This document shows positions 1-12,961 of a stretch of DNA of 64,000 nucleotides, in pieces. The DNA is from Haemonchus contortus (taxonomy: Eukaryota; Nematoda; Chromadorea; Rhabditida; Trichostrongylidae). Below the pieces are notes generated by a model. That model searched no databases, was not told where the DNA came from, and was given only the letters and a program-made list of their open reading frames with translations. Location: contig LS997564.1 of NCBI GenBank assembly GCA_000469685.2, positions 20,635,460 through 20,699,459 of the forward strand, given 5' to 3'. A program made the position numbers and the translations under genes. The stretch's first letter is position 1. Each line of letters begins with the position of its first letter.

Positions 1-3000
1 ATTCTGCCTCATGCAACATGTGGCCATTTTGTTGGTTGTGAACCTCAGGATATATGGTTATGTACAGGATTCTGGTGCGTTCGGGCGTGTGCAGTACAGC
101 TTGGCATCAGACCATGGTGGGACATTCGTAATTGACCGCGACACGGGAGCAATCACGGTAACGCGTCCTTTGGATCGAGAACAGACGCACGAGTACTTAT
201 TGCATGTGGTGGCGCAGGATTCGGATCCGGTAAACCCGAAAAGTGCTAAAGGTATTTTCAGTTTTGATCTTATCATTCAGTTCCTTAATAATAGAGCTAA
301 TCAAGTCAATTTCAGCCATGGTTCTTGTATCAGTGCTTGATCAGAATGATAATCCGCCATTGTTCGAGAGAAGCGAGTATGTACTGCAGGTTAGCAATCC
401 CAAGAATAATTTTCTGGCCGAACGCAAATTGGTTTTTCAAATTACGGATGTTCTCCTTTCGTTCAAATACGCAGCTTCTATCTCTATGTATAAACTGAAA
501 TTCTGATAGGTGATGGAGTCGGAATCTGTCGGATATACGTTAGCGACGGTGCATGCTGAAGGAGGAGATGCTGGGGAGACAGTCAGGTACAAGTTGGCTG
601 AGAACGGGACGCACAATGGCTATGTCACCCTCGATGAAGAGAAAGGTAGGGTTTTTTTTGATTTCTTTTTCATAATCGCAGAAATCATTTCCCTTCTCTA
701 ACAGTCGTATGCCGAGAAAGCGACGTCCTGTCTAGGATAACAGTCATTTTACTGGATTTCAAGGAATCATCGCCACTCTTAAATTCTCCTTCCTAAGTCT
801 GTATGATTGGGTGGGTCAGAATCTCTTTAAACACTGAGGGGTGGCAAGTGTCTAAGAGCATTAGTTAGACCTGAACTTCCACCTTCAGCCACCGAATGTT
901 CTGATATTGTTTTACAACGGAAAAGATGAGAAAGGGATTTGCGAAGCAAATCGAACGAACAATTATTGAAATTGCTCTCCCTCAGATTGCATCGGGTTGT
1001 TATTGTTGTTTATTATATGACAAGTATCTGTAAGACTGTACTGAATATCCTAAAACTGACAACTCAGCAATGAATTTCATCCCATCTGACGATGGTACTT
1101 TGTAGGAATTCTCACCTTGGCCAAAGGACTTGACTACGAGAAGGAGAAGTTGCTATCCTTGACCATCGTTGCGACTGATTCTGGATCACCACCTCTCTCA
1201 TCGGAGGCCGTAGTGACTGTACAGGTGTGTTACAAAAGTTCATTATAAATCAGTTTTCATGCTACCAAACTCACCTCCCTCACTTTCCTGAGAGGGTGCG
1301 AAACCTGACAGTGGAGCTAGCTGTATGATTATACCTCAGAGTCGAGTTGCTTGAAAGTGCAGCCTAAAGCGGGTGATAAACTTCATCTAAGGCTAAATAT
1401 AGACGCGAATTCGATAGCAAACAAGTACTGTGAAGGAAAGTTGCAAAGAACTTTGAAGAGAGAGTTCAAGAGAACGTGAAATCGCTGGAGTGGAACCGGA
1501 GAGAGTTCACGTAACCGGGTAACTAAGTTTCCTAATGTCGCTTAATTAAGGCTACAGGTGATGTATGTTGCCTGTGGTTGCGGTCCGCGCAGGGCGTTCT
1601 CGAGCTAGGGTCTGGATTTTATAGAAATGTGGTCACCCATATTTACAGGGCATACCACATTTACGCATATACCATGCACTTACTCATGCACATTCAGCAA
1701 ATTATTCATAATGCTTTTTTCCTCAGTTATAAATATTAGCGGTTAATATTGTATGCTTTTTGTAGCAAAATAGTATTTGGAACTGCATTGGATTGGAGAA
1801 CGTGTTCCCATATGTTCGGCCTTTTTTCAAAATCATTTTGCGTCTGATCTAAAAGGCATCTTTTGCGGACCACTAATTGTAAATCTCAGTGCTTCCATTC
1901 TAACAAACTGCTTAAACAGTAACAGTAAGTGTTGGGCCCCATGGTTTCAAGGCTTGCTAGACCTCGTCAGGATTTGACCCCCGGTATGGCTAAACTTGTT
2001 CGCATCACCCTTTATTACTCCACTTGCGTCAGCAAGCCTCATTTTTGGAAATCAAGTGTGAAATGAACAGCTGAAAACAGAACAGGTTTGGAGTGTATGT
2101 TAGCATGGGGCCGATTAGAGCAAAGAAGTCAAAGCTTTCAGGTCTTGGACGAGAATGACAACATCCCTAAGTTCATGAAGGAAAGTTATAAAGCCACGAT
2201 CGATGAGAATTCTCCAGTGGGCACGAAAGTTGTAAAGGTAAATGCATAGTTTCTTGTGATTGACTGAGTTTTAGCGCGGTTTCACTGCTTTTTGCTTTTC
2301 CCGACAAGTTCCAATTCGAAACCGGTCAAAATCATCAGCACTACAATCATTGTTCCAGTATTGCCTGAGTGTTCCAAAGAAATCGTGTTTCAGGTCAGAG
2401 CTGAAGATGCCGACAGTGAGCATTATGGTCGTGTGGCGTATTCGCTCATCAAAGACGACGCGAATCTATTCCAAATTGACGAACAGGGACTAATTACGGT
2501 CGCTGGACCGCTAGATAGGGAGACGGTTGGTTATTGAAGCCGCCCGTAATCACCCATGCACCTCCACATTGGCATGTGCGCATTTTAGAGACCATATCAT
2601 CGCTTCGAGGTCGAGGCTCGTGATGGTGGTGAACCTCCACAAAAATCGACAGTAACCGTGCTGATTGATGTGAATGACGTGAACGATAATTCCCCAGTAT
2701 TTGCTGATTGTAATATGACAGCTGTGGTGCAGGTGAGTACCTAAAAGCCTTAGTTTCAACTGAAAAGACGTCTTTCCTTCAAACCTCTCTCAATAGGAAT
2801 TATTTCAGGAAGGTGTCCTGCCCGGTCATACTCTTCTCCCATTATCCATTACCGATGCAGATGGTCCGAATTTCGGCGAACCTTTTCGTGTGGAAGTTCG
2901 TGGCGAGGGAGCAAAAGCTTTTCGAGTGGATGACCAGTACAATCTGGTGACCGTGACTCGTTTCGATCACGCGAGAAGAGACCGATTTTTGCTCACTGTG

Positions 3001-6000
3001 AGAGTTTCCTTCGACTTTTCCCTTCTTGCCTATTTTCTGCATGATGATGAATCAGGCTTTTGTTTGCTTTTTCTCAATTTGGACCTATTTAGTTGATTGC
3101 TTACGATCGCGGGAATCGTTCGACGGATTGTCCATTGACAGTGTTCGTGAAGGAAGAGAGTCGACATCCTCCTCGTATATCACCGTTGAGGATTTCGCTG
3201 AATACCTTGATGGGAGAATTCAAAGGCGGAGTGGTCGGCACTGTTCAAGCTAGCGATGAAGTTCGTAAATGATTTCTTTTGGTTCAAGAGCAACTTTAAA
3301 CAATATTTTCCCTTCAACAACACATTTTTCTAAATATTTCTTTTTTCTTTAACTGGTTAATTTAATCTTACTGATTAGTTGTTTCAATCAATGTGGAACT
3401 TTTCCATAATAATCGTTTCAAATCCGTACTGCTCTGTATTTTGAAGGCTTAGTTTTCGATCCTCCTTAGAAATCTATCATTAGTTCAACTTCAATTTTTT
3501 TCATTCTTGCTTCATTCTAAAACTTGCCATCTGTAAGGAGTGGACGTAAATGGTTTATTCTGCTTTTGTCAAAGAGGATATGTTTCCTTGAAGGATGCTG
3601 GAGACATGCTTCGCTTCTCGATAGTCGATGGAAGTGTTCTCGGCCCATTGCCCACCGACGCTCATCCACGTCCTCATGTTGTGAAGCCGCATTTATTCAG
3701 GGTTGACGCAAACACTGGCGAGGTATCTGAAATCGACTTTCAAACTTGCTCAGCGCTACTTCAAAGTCAGTAGAACTTCTGTTTTGAGGTGTGGAGTGAT
3801 CACGGTATTCCGGGAGGTCTTCACGCGTTCAATGTTTCTGTGACTGACGGGAAATTCACGACAGTCAGCTACGTAGAAGTGCTGGTGGGTTTTCGGCCTT
3901 TTTTCTATAAGGCACTGTATTAATGGCTGGAGTTCCTCTCGTATTTAGTTGTTGGGATGGGAGGTGTTCTGAGGTTTGTGATGTTCAAGTAAACCTACTC
4001 TTCCAGGTGACATCACTGGAGCAAGACGCTGTTGATCATGCTGTTGCCGTTCGTCTGAAAGGCATGACGGCGTTAGAATTTTTCGCCAAATATGCAGCCA
4101 AGTTTAAAGCTGTCTTCGCTCAGCATCTGAATGTCGATGCGCGTAATATTCAGCTGTTGAGTGTGCAGGAGACGCCACAAAGTGAGTGCTTCTTGCTCAG
4201 TCTGCTCAACAACTTTTAGTGCATTCCATGATTTCAGCAAGACGACCTCGATCGGTTGTACCAGATTCGAAGCATACAGACCTCGATATTTTGTTCACCG
4301 TGTCGCGAGGAGGAGGTCGAGGGATGCTGAAACCGGACCACGTGTATACGAGGCTCAAGCACGATTTTCAGAGCATAGTGGATGAGAGCGGAACCATGGT
4401 GACTATTTTTTTCAGTCATCTTCAATTATTTAATTAGTTAATCATTTGTTTATTCACAACTCCGGGTGGGTGGCCCCATTACTGATACAATACAGGAAGT
4501 AACGAACAGAAGCAGTTCTAGCAAGATCGGCAAAGTTTGGAAAGAGACAGTAGTAACCAGTAAGGAGATGATTGCCATTGTACTCTGTAGCGTATTAGGT
4601 TGTAAAGGGAAGGGATTGATGGGAAGACATACTCCTATTTTCACAAACTCATCGGATCAATGTCGGCTCGTTGCTCAGCAGTAATCAAATGTCGCGGTTT
4701 TCCGATGAAAAGAATTTACCGCTGTTAGTGCGTGAAGCGCAACTGTCCCAGTGGCTCTTGCCTGCCAAGGCTCCCTAACAACCTTTGCCATTGTTATCAC
4801 TTCCTGCAACCCATTGTCAGTCGCACTCGCACCGCGTTTCCTCCAAGTTCGGACACTTTTGTTCAAGGGAAAAATTGTTCGTCTGTTCTACCATCGTTGA
4901 CAAAATTCGGGAGCGCGCAACCACATTTTTTCACAATCGAAACACTGAGTGAAACCGCTCGTGTTTGCTATTTTGGCTTGTGTTCTCAAAAGCTGATCAA
5001 CCGATTTGTGAATTTTTTTAGAAGTACCAGTTGACCACTGAAATGTGTACGCCGGGTGTCTGTCAACGAGGTGAATGTCGAGAACGGGTCTACCTCGATG
5101 ATCAGCAGCAGACTGTCGTTTCTACTGGAGGAGTCGCATTTGTCGCTCCAAATCATCATCGCGTAGCGGAATGCATTTGTCCGGAAGGGTATGTTTATAA
5201 TCGTCTGAACTCATTCATCGATTCTTTCCTTACAAAGTCCGTAGTAGGCTTCATGTGGTTACATAAGTAGTTATGCCACAACGCTGAATCGTCGCTGCTC
5301 TGTTTCAGTTATGGTGGATCACGTTGTGAACAGGAAATAAATGCTTGTGCCCGTTCGCCCTGTCATCCGTGGGAGATGTGCCTACCGTCAGAGGGATCTA
5401 GATTCGAATGTGTATGTCCACCCGGTTCCTCTGGCGATAAATGCTCTCAAGCGTCATGCGCTAATGAAGGTCGCTGCCTGGAAGGTACGCTGGTTGTGTA
5501 GCTCAGTTGATGCGTCAGGTTGACGGAGAATTTCTTTCAGAAGCGGAGCTTTCTGTTGGTGGGTCAGGCTACTTTGAGATGTCAATCGCTCATGAAATGG
5601 AGACACGTATGGAACTTGAAGTGGAATTGAAGACCACCTCGCTGATGGGAGTGATTTTGCATGCTCATGGACCGAGTGACTATCACATGTTGGAGGTGCT
5701 TTTTTATTCTTTTTTAAAGATTACTTAAAACCGACTTATTGGAATTTTCCTTCTTATGAATGAGAAAACACGAACGTTTCGTGAGTGTACTCAATGTTAG
5801 GTGAAATTTTTTTTTGGTTGCCAACCCCTTCAGTGATAAGATTAAGGTTCACGGCCCTTCATGGCCTCCGAACGCTCGTTCGCGTTATCCTGTTACAAAA
5901 GAGAGGGTTTCTAGAAATTAGATAACAGTTCTAACAATCGCTTCCAAGTGCCCATCAAAATGAGTTGCAGCTGGTCAATGGACGAGTTCTTTATCGTTGG

Positions 6001-9000
6001 GACGCCGGTTCTGGAGAGGGGACTGTGGCCACGGACACATCGATTGCAGACGCCCAATGGCACCGAGTTTCCGTCAGTCGCCGTGGTCGCAGAACGCGTC
6101 TTCAACTCGACGGTGTTGATACCAAGGAAGGATGGAGTCCCGCTGGTAAGAAAGCTCTGTTTCCCTGGCTTTTCATCCTCGGAATATACCAGCTGCAGCT
6201 CTCTAGTAGTAATCTTACTGACCGCTTCAGGGAGCGACGTCATCAATCTGTACTCAGCCAGTCATCGACTGTTTTTTGGCGCTCGCGTCGAACGTGAAAA
6301 TTCATCCTCCGTGTCAATCACAAAAGCGATTGTGGCCTGTTTTCGAGCGATTTCGATTGATCGACGGTGAGCTGACAACTTTTCCGTTGTTCAACCTCTG
6401 TCACAGAGAGAAACTCGTTTACATCCCTCTGATCATTTTTTGTGATAATTCTTACTTTTTCGCGGATTAAAGATGATTTTTGTTCAAGAAGTGTTGCGAA
6501 GACTCGCCAAGGGCTGCGTTTATACTCAGCAAGCACAGGCTGTCGAGCGATGGCAGCCACGCCATGCTCCGAAGCGCCGTGTCGCAATGGAGGAACTTGT
6601 CAAGTCATCGATAAGACATACCAGTAAGTTGCCTTGACTGCTATATCTCTTACTCGAGTTGTGAGAACTTTCGTACGATCGAGGTCACTTCGCATCACAA
6701 CGCTAGACAACCTTAATTAAATGTGTTAACTCAATGGTCATTATGCTGCCCACAAATCGTGACTGAAAATGTAAAAGAACCGGTAACTGAATAGAATATT
6801 AACAGTAAGGAAAGAAATTAGTTTTTCGAACAGAAAAATTTTGAGTTTTATCTTGTGCTTAGTAGATAAATTCACCTAAACTAAAGTCAGAAGTTTTGTA
6901 ATAGTTCTATAGGAGAGCAAAACAGCCCTATTTTTAGTAGTAAGAAGAAATAAGAACCTAAAGTTGGTAGCGATGAAAAGTCAGACAGTTTTGTTCTTGC
7001 GAATCTGGATATTTTATGCGAAATTCCCTAATTTGAAGCTGACTTACTTGATCGTTCCTGGTATACTTCATAGGACACAGGAGACGTAGTTATTTGCGGT
7101 TATAAGCGAAATTTTGTTTAAGCGTTCTACATTTGGAATGTCCGTGGACATAAAAATCTTCATCATTCAGTTTAGAAACAATTTTAATAGACTCTTCTCT
7201 TTCTCTCTGTTGTATTTCTCATCAGTTACGCATCTATCACTTGCTCAGGCACAGTTCACGTTGAATTAGGTTTCTGAGATCTCTCCCTAGGATGAACCTG
7301 TGACCCCCCCCCCCTCCCAGAACAGTTGGGCGCTGGGCGCTGTCGGATCGAAAAAGAGTCAGGGCAAAGCCGGCGTACATGCCCAGGGCGAGCGAGCATA
7401 AACGTTGTAAAAGCTGTAGATGTTGCACCATTCACACCGGGATAAACACTTTGCCCACAGGCCGCGTACGTACGTATTGCAGCCAGCTGTAAGCAATGGC
7501 GCGTGCCTTCGAACAGCTCGTCCAAAGCTCCCCTTCCATGCAGCTTTTTCCGTAACATTCTCGTCCCACCCTTATCTACCTTCTTTTTTAAGTCAAATAT
7601 CCCTCTAAATAGACCGATTTTCGCGCGTTTTCTTCGCCACTTTTGTGCTGCTGTAGACTAGCACTTCTATTACTCGTCCAAAACTAGATTACACAAAATT
7701 ATCGTGGACTGTGCCTTTAATAGCGATAGCCAGGGAGCATAATGACCGTGGGGTTCTTTAGTTAGAGTCGCATGATTCCAAATGCCCTTGACGGTGTGTG
7801 AGAACTAGATGATCGTACAAAAGTTCGCATACCTTTCTACTGATGTTCAAGACAAAGGGTGACTTGACTTAGTGGTGTCTTTGTTCACGACGTCGAATTT
7901 TAAGTCAAGTTCATCTTTGAAATCTGTCATTTCCGTCTTATGGCTGCTAGATGATTCGGCTTCACGCTTTTTTTTCAGGTGCACATGTCCACCGCGCTAT
8001 AGTGGCGCCAACTGCGAGATAGACATGGATCCGTGTGGTTCTCGTCCCTGTCCACTGGGCATACAGTGTATTCCTTTCTACAATGAGTATCTGTGCAAAT
8101 GCCCAAACGGATTCACTGGAAAACGTTGTGAGATCAGAGGATACGGTTCGTGAAGATTTTCAAGTTATGATTGCAAAAATAATATACTGTATTGGGAAAA
8201 CGAACCCCAAATGTTCTTTCACATCAGTTATCGAACAGAATCGGTTATTTCATTTCTAGTTTTCGAATCCAGTCACGCTCTATTAGTTGAGTGCAGTGGG
8301 AGCGCTGTGGTTGTTTCCAGTTTTTTAGAGGCATAGAAGTTCTCGGTGGTGCATTACCTGTTACGCCTCAGTGACTAACCTATAAGGTGTTCGGAAAGTC
8401 TCATAGATGTGCTTCTTTGTGTAATATGCCCCCTGCCTTTGGTATTCAGTGTTATTGCACTTCTTTCAACTGTTTCCAGGTGGTGAGAGCCGGATTGGGG
8501 GTGTATGTATACAGTCATTCCTTTCAGATCTGGACGACGCATGTGCCGCGGAGCCCTGTGGAATGCATGGAACATGCATTCCAATTCCAAAGCAGCACAG
8601 TCATAACCTTGGCTACATCTGCAACTGCACGTATGGCTTCTCTGGAAAGACTTGTGATGGTATCTTTCTGAAAGCTGTTCAAGCCTGCTCTTGGCTCGCC
8701 AAGTGTTATTTTTAATCTTTAAGACATTGCGCCTCCATTCCTCTCACGGATTTCGTTAATCGAATTGATTATTGCGCTGGGAATTCTTGTTCTCATCATA
8801 ACTGCCATCTTTGCCATCACAGTTCTACGTAGATGTCTCAAATCAGAAAGGTAATGGAAATGCTAGTTGTTAAACCTTGGTTGCGGTAATGAAATCCATT
8901 TCCGAATCTCTTTTAGTGACGATGGAAAGTACGGAGAACATGTGCATGCTGTGGCACACGTGCGTAATCCGCATGTGGTGCCACCGCCAGTGGTGTCAGC

Positions 9001-11339
9001 TCCTCCTCCTTTGCCGCCGAGAGCCTTCCGTGGCGGAAACCAGATGATATCAAATCTTGAACAGGCGCAACTGACTGGTCTGCCGACGGTACAGGTAAGG
9101 TTGCTAATGTTAGAATGAAAACATTCAATAGGATGCCCAGCTACATAAGAAAATCGTGTAGCAGGAGTTTCGGCAGCTGTTCGAAACGCATGTAAGATTC
9201 TCCCCGAGTACTGGCTGTCTGAGGGAAGCCCTATTTGTCCCTCAGGGCAAAGCTCTTTTACGGTCTATGCTGCTGTTTTGTTGGGAGAGAAAAATTTCCT
9301 CATACTTCTCTGTGGCGTTTTTTTATATTTTCTATCGATGGTTTGTTTAGGTACGCCCGCTACCACAGCGTGAACGCCTCTCATCCAGTGGTCGAGGCGA
9401 ATCACGGTCACCGTCCCTTGTCGGCACTGGAAAGCAGTGGAAGCGAGCTACAGATTACGGCAGTGCAGCAGATGATTTGGACGAGGTGTGTAGCACTGTC
9501 GGTGGCGATGGTCATAATTTTACCTCTTCTGGTTCCTTAGATCATACCAATCGGATTGTTTGCTTTTCACTTGTTATTGATACTCTCGTTGTTATTGATT
9601 TCGAATCAACACACTTTCGTTCAAGTAGAAGTTTACAAGATTTCATGGTAATGAAATTTATTTGGATGAAGGGGAATCAGACGATTACTGTAGACGTGAC
9701 ACATGAGATAGTGAGCTTGTCCATCGAAAATTAAATCTTTTCTTCCCTCGAATTAATTCACTCAGAACAGAAAAAAAGATTAATGAGTGACACGCTTACC
9801 ATTAGTTAAGCGATTTTCGAGCTTATTCAGAGATACATTGGTATCATTGTAAGTACAGACTAGTAACAGCAAGGAACACATCAAACAAAGATTTTTTCTC
9901 TGAGCTCCGCTACCCGGAGAATCTGGCAATAGGTTGTGGAGGTCTGAGTCTCCTTCTTCCGATTTCTTTACATATTCCTAACCATTGCTCATTTTTCTCG
10001 ATGTGCGGACTGAATCATGAAGTTTTTGTCATAGCGCCGCCACGGTGCATGCTCCACCCCTTGTGAGTGGGGTTCCCTTGAGTTCATATGTGCTCTGTCA
10101 ATGTATTCTGCTATGAACGTGCTTGATCAATTCCCTCCTTTTCAATAACCGTGTTTCAGTCTGGACGAACATCGTCACATGATTCTAGCGCATTGGAAGC
10201 GTTGCGTCGTTTTGGCCTCCGAGTTCCCGAGGAAGAAGAACAAGGACGTTTTCCTAGTAACAAAAGTCGAGGTCGAGTCAAGGAACCTCGTCAGGCGGTT
10301 GCTACTAGAGATGCTCTCTCGGCATTGAATCAAGAAAGGTGCGTTACAATGTTGTGATAGGGCCACAGTATTTTTTCATGAAAACCTAAGACATCTATTC
10401 AGGGTTCCGCTTACTGAGTCGATCCAATGTCTGCCAACAAGTGATGGTGATGATGACGGCAATGAGAAGTGGGGTGATGGAGTTGATCGCATAGGAGCCG
10501 CAATACAAATGGAACGATTGAGGTACAGGTTCTAATTAGTGAAAGGGAAAGGTCAGGGGATCGTGGGATTCAAATCCAAATCATGCACTGGTAAGAAATT
10601 CGGGCTGTGGGAATGCGATATGTGACGTCGTCCTGACAAAAAGGGGTTGGAGGTTCGGTAATCCCACACATCAATTACAAGGGGGGAAGGGGGGGGGGCA
10701 AGTGAGAAACAAGATTACCGAATTTGTGCTTTATTGATTCCTGAGGTTTTTGGGTATCTTTTTCGCCGTTATAATCCCCATGTCGTCTCGAATACCAAGG
10801 TATCCTCTTATTACATAATCTGAGAAACAACCTAATGGGAGTTTTGTGAAGCCTGGAGAAAGGTTGTTCTAGTATCGCTTGATTTTTCAATGACTGAAGC
10901 GATTATTTCGGATTTATAGGATTGAATCCCTGACTGGTAGAGTGAATGTTGGGGAAACCATGTTGAGCCCAGTTGTGAACGATGACGACTACATGACGAT
11001 GCGACCTCGCCGGAGTTTAGCGACTTACAGCGAGAACCAGCAGCGACCCCTCCTGGATCACGGGGACGATAGCGACGGTGGGTTTATTGATAGATAAAGT
11101 CGAAGTTTCAGTCTATACCGGGAGAAATCTATTTACTAGTTATAGGTACGGATGATGCAGTTCTGAGTAGTCAGGCACCTCAACCTCCAAGTCACAAGAA
11201 TATGTTCACTTCTCGGATTTATGATGACCCTCCAACTCAACGTGGCGCTGGAGGAGATACTGACTCCTTGACTACGTCGGCCATCTGTGATATTGATGCC
11301 AGTGATGTTGAGGAATTGTCTACTGATGCTCTATTATAG
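1..11339 (+). CDS. cdh-4: Fat-like cadherin, 3' part (5' end outside window)
   Basis: Giant single-pass adhesion receptor of the Fat/Fat-like family (C. elegans CDH-4), acting at the cell surface in planar polarity and migration (family knowledge). I read 28 exons joining in one frame for about 1394 residues: 68-251, 316-389, 510-645, 1106-1224, 2142-2237, 2394-2525, 2589-2732, 2809-2997, 3093-3260, 3594-3722, 3789-3884, 4007-4181, 4238-4398, 5022-5188, 5309-5484, 5541-5695, 5971-6145, 6231-6366, 6489-6623, 7979-8145, 8480-8659, 8724-8850, 8917-9094, 9351-9485, 10160-10338, 10403-10522, 10920-11077, 11146-11339. The order cadherin repeats, Fat-specific region, EGF, LamG, EGFs, TM, tail rules out classical cadherins such as HMR-1. 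No in-frame stops were seen. The start codon and most cadherin repeats lie upstream of base 1. The cdh-4 orthology call is less certain than the family call. Confidence 0.9.
68..3884 (+). other. Cadherin-repeat exons of the Fat-like gene
   Basis: Membrane-proximal part of the cadherin array. Calcium-binding signatures are visible: LDREQTHEY then LDQNDNPP (exons 1-2), LDYEKEK and [10 protein letters not shown] (exons 4-5), AEDAD and LDRET (exon 6), and [12 protein letters not shown] (exon 7). The repeats after about 2.8 kb are degenerate, keeping FRVDANTGE and WSDHGIPG but losing the DxNDN motif. This is usual for the last Fat repeats. The first exon probably begins at 68 after TGTACAG; bases 1-67 are the end of an intron. 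Confidence 0.82.
4007..5188 (+). other. Fat-specific region between cadherin repeats and first EGF
   Basis: Three exons (4007-4181, 4238-4398, 5022-5188) encode a segment typical of Fat proteins: a conserved helical stretch ([14 protein letters not shown]), the strand [13 protein letters not shown], and a Cys-rich piece with [13 protein letters not shown]. It closes with [15 protein letters not shown]. The pattern 'F-V-x-P-x-H-H-R-x-A-x-C-x-C' is shared with vertebrate Fat1 and is the best single argument for a Fat-type protein. The intron 4399-5021 holds nothing I can name. Confidence 0.8.
5309..8659 (+). other. EGF - laminin G - EGF module exons
   Basis: Exon 5309-5484 completes an EGF-like unit with six cysteines ([15 protein letters not shown]...). 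Exons 5541-5695, 5971-6145, 6231-6366 and 6489-6623 give one laminin G domain, with core strands [33 protein letters not shown] and [21 protein letters not shown]. The LamG exon is best started at 5971, because LE joined to [15 protein letters not shown] preserves the spacing of Fat LamG domains. Exons 6489-6623/7979-8145 and 8480-8659 add further EGF units ([38 protein letters not shown]). There is one LamG rather than two, as expected for Fat-like proteins. Confidence 0.85.
7247..7720. mobile_element. Non-autonomous TIR element (AAAGGCAC family) in cadherin intron
   Basis: The left end AGGCACAGTTCACG (7247-7260) and right end CGTGGACTGTGCCTTTAA (7703-7720) are inverted copies of each other. 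The interior has no coding frame and carries a C-run near 7302-7318. It lies in the intron 6624-7978, and its removal would leave that intron much shorter. It belongs with the copies at 12962 and 46510. Confidence 0.6.
8724..11339 (+). other. Transmembrane segment and cytoplasmic tail of the Fat-like cadherin
   Basis: Exon 8724-8850 encodes one hydrophobic span ([20 protein letters not shown]) followed by the basic stop-transfer VLRRCLKSE. The tail (8917-11339, six exons, about 320 residues) is hydrophilic: a proline-rich patch ([16 protein letters not shown], a possible SH3/EVH1 ligand), Ser-rich basic stretches, a [11 protein letters not shown] tyrosine motif, and an acidic C-terminus ending in ELSTDALL. 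The beta-catenin-binding core of classical cadherins is absent. The stop TAG is at 11337-11339. Confidence 0.8.
10678..10700 (+). repeat. G-rich run in cadherin intron
   Basis: An almost uninterrupted run of G, broken once by AA, on the coding strand of the intron 10523-10919. It could form a G-quadruplex in RNA or DNA, or it may only be polymerase-slippage sequence. Confidence 0.6.
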
Positions 11340-12020
11340 TACCTCTCCTAGACTGACTAACCATCTTTGAGGCCATCGTGTTTGACGACCCTGTGATTTC
11401 AGCGGGCATTTCTATTCCATTGAAATTTCGTATTTTTTGTTGCTATCTATTGATTGCTATACGTTGGTGTACAGTGTGTTGTACTCTGTGTGCTTTCATA
11501 ATTATCGCAGGATATTGTAAGCAGTACATTTTCTCAGTTCTCAGGTCTTGATTGCGCTCGTGGAGCATAGTGTCGATCAGTGGGTATGGCTGATTACTCA
11601 CTTATGACCGTCTTTTTTCTCTCTCTTCTAGGTGCTCGATTACAATTTTGTGTATGATAGATTCACAATTTCTATATGTGCGTTTTAGTCACAATTATTG
11701 AAAGTTAGTGATAAGATCACACTGATAACTAACAAGGAATCATAATTGTATGTCACGGCGTTGTACAAGGTTACAGGTATGTATTATAGATTGACCTCAG
11801 CACAATTCAACCGTCACTTCGTAATATTGTTGGAATAATATCTTGTTCGAAATAGTATTTGTGTCAACTATTAAAAGATTTTCTTTTAAGCTCTTGATCT
11901 TGATTATCTAGTCATTATTACCGAAATCGCTCGGCTTTTGTCAAGCAAAGAGCATCCTTCAGTGAATACGGCAGAATGCCCGAGCTTCCCTATTTTCATT
12001 ACAATTTCTTCAACATTTTT
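11340..12020. other. 3' flank of the cadherin gene
   Basis: AT-rich sequence after the cadherin stop that probably includes the 3' UTR. No convincing AATAAA signal or ORF was found before the SINE begins. Confidence 0.5.
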
Positions 12021-12025
12021 CAACA

Positions 12026-12335
12026 CGGAGGTGGTGTAGTGGCAAGTGGCGCACTATCTCACATCAGCACTATCTCTCATTATCTCCTTGCGCACGATCA
12101 GGGGTTCGAACCCTTGGTCAATATCCGCCTAAGTCAACCAAACCTCCCATCTCTACGGGGTCGGTTAATTGGTATCAGACTCGTCTGGGAGGATAAAAGC
12201 ACTGACTTGTACATCGGCTGGCCACCGCGAGTCATTGTATGGGCCACATACGCACTCATTACGCCACTACAATTCTGAGTGGAAGTGGAGTGCGGGGGCG
12301 CATCCCTCAGACGGGATTGATTAACGGCAAGAACT
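12026..12335 (+). mobile_element. tRNA-derived SINE, copy 1
   Basis: The left part has RNA polymerase III promoter elements: an A-box-like TGGTGTAGTGGCAAGTGG and a B-box GGGGTTCGAACCC near 12101-12114, at tRNA-like spacing stretched by an insertion. The tail shares 'ggtcggttaattggtatcagactcgtctgggaggataaaagcac' in type with copies at 27.3 kb and 44.1 kb (differences are point changes). This head-plus-body structure and dispersed copies are what a SINE shows. No coding content. Confidence 0.7.
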
Positions 12336-12961
12336 TTTATCCTCTCATTGGATATTTGAATAGTTCCATGAAGACGAATAGAATAACACATTAAGGCATT
12401 ATAGTATTGATATAAATTAATGAATAGTCTAATCATCACAATTCAGAGGAGTACCAGACGATATTGCATATTGATAACAGCATTGAGGTTTTCATCGATC
12501 GAACTCTTCTCTGAAATAGAATGACTAAGTAAATTTGTCACGAAGTGACTACCGTGACTGCCACTGTGGGAACTTGGGGACAAAGTGCCTGTTGCCTGCT
12601 ATTGCAGAGCGGCCATCGCTGATGTTCTTCGTTTCTGTGCAGCTTATTCTGGGTTTTATTGACGTTCACATCTTATCACTCCCTGACGAAAGTTATTACG
12701 ACTTAATGCTACCTGCCCTAATATAAAACTTTTGGGCGAAGCTGCGATTATACTTCGCTAGCTCGATATTCACTCTTCCATGGCTTCCACGTTCGCTGCG
12801 ATGCTCCTCTAACCGTATTCCATACTTTAACAGCTCACAATGACTACGCTATAGAGATGTAATCACCAAGCTTATCAATTCCTCTACCTGTAGGGAATCG
12901 TAATCTAGCTATCATTCAAGGTGTGGAAGCATGACACCTGTTCAAGTTTACCCTTTGCGAG
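12336..12961. other. Anonymous repeat-rich DNA
   Basis: No gene was found here. Bases 12590-12625 resemble a stretch inside the TIR element just downstream (both contain 'tgctattgcag'), so this may be a decayed relative of that family. Confidence 0.35.

Noticed and set aside
5948..6370. A 140-codon frame overlapping the LamG exons.
   Set aside because: It is out of frame with the LamG strands, which read well in the neighbouring frame across good splice sites.
1..11339. HMR-1 (classical cadherin) as identity of the adhesion gene.
   Set aside because: The Fat-specific region before the first EGF, a single LamG, and the absence of a catenin-binding tail argue for a Fat-like protein.
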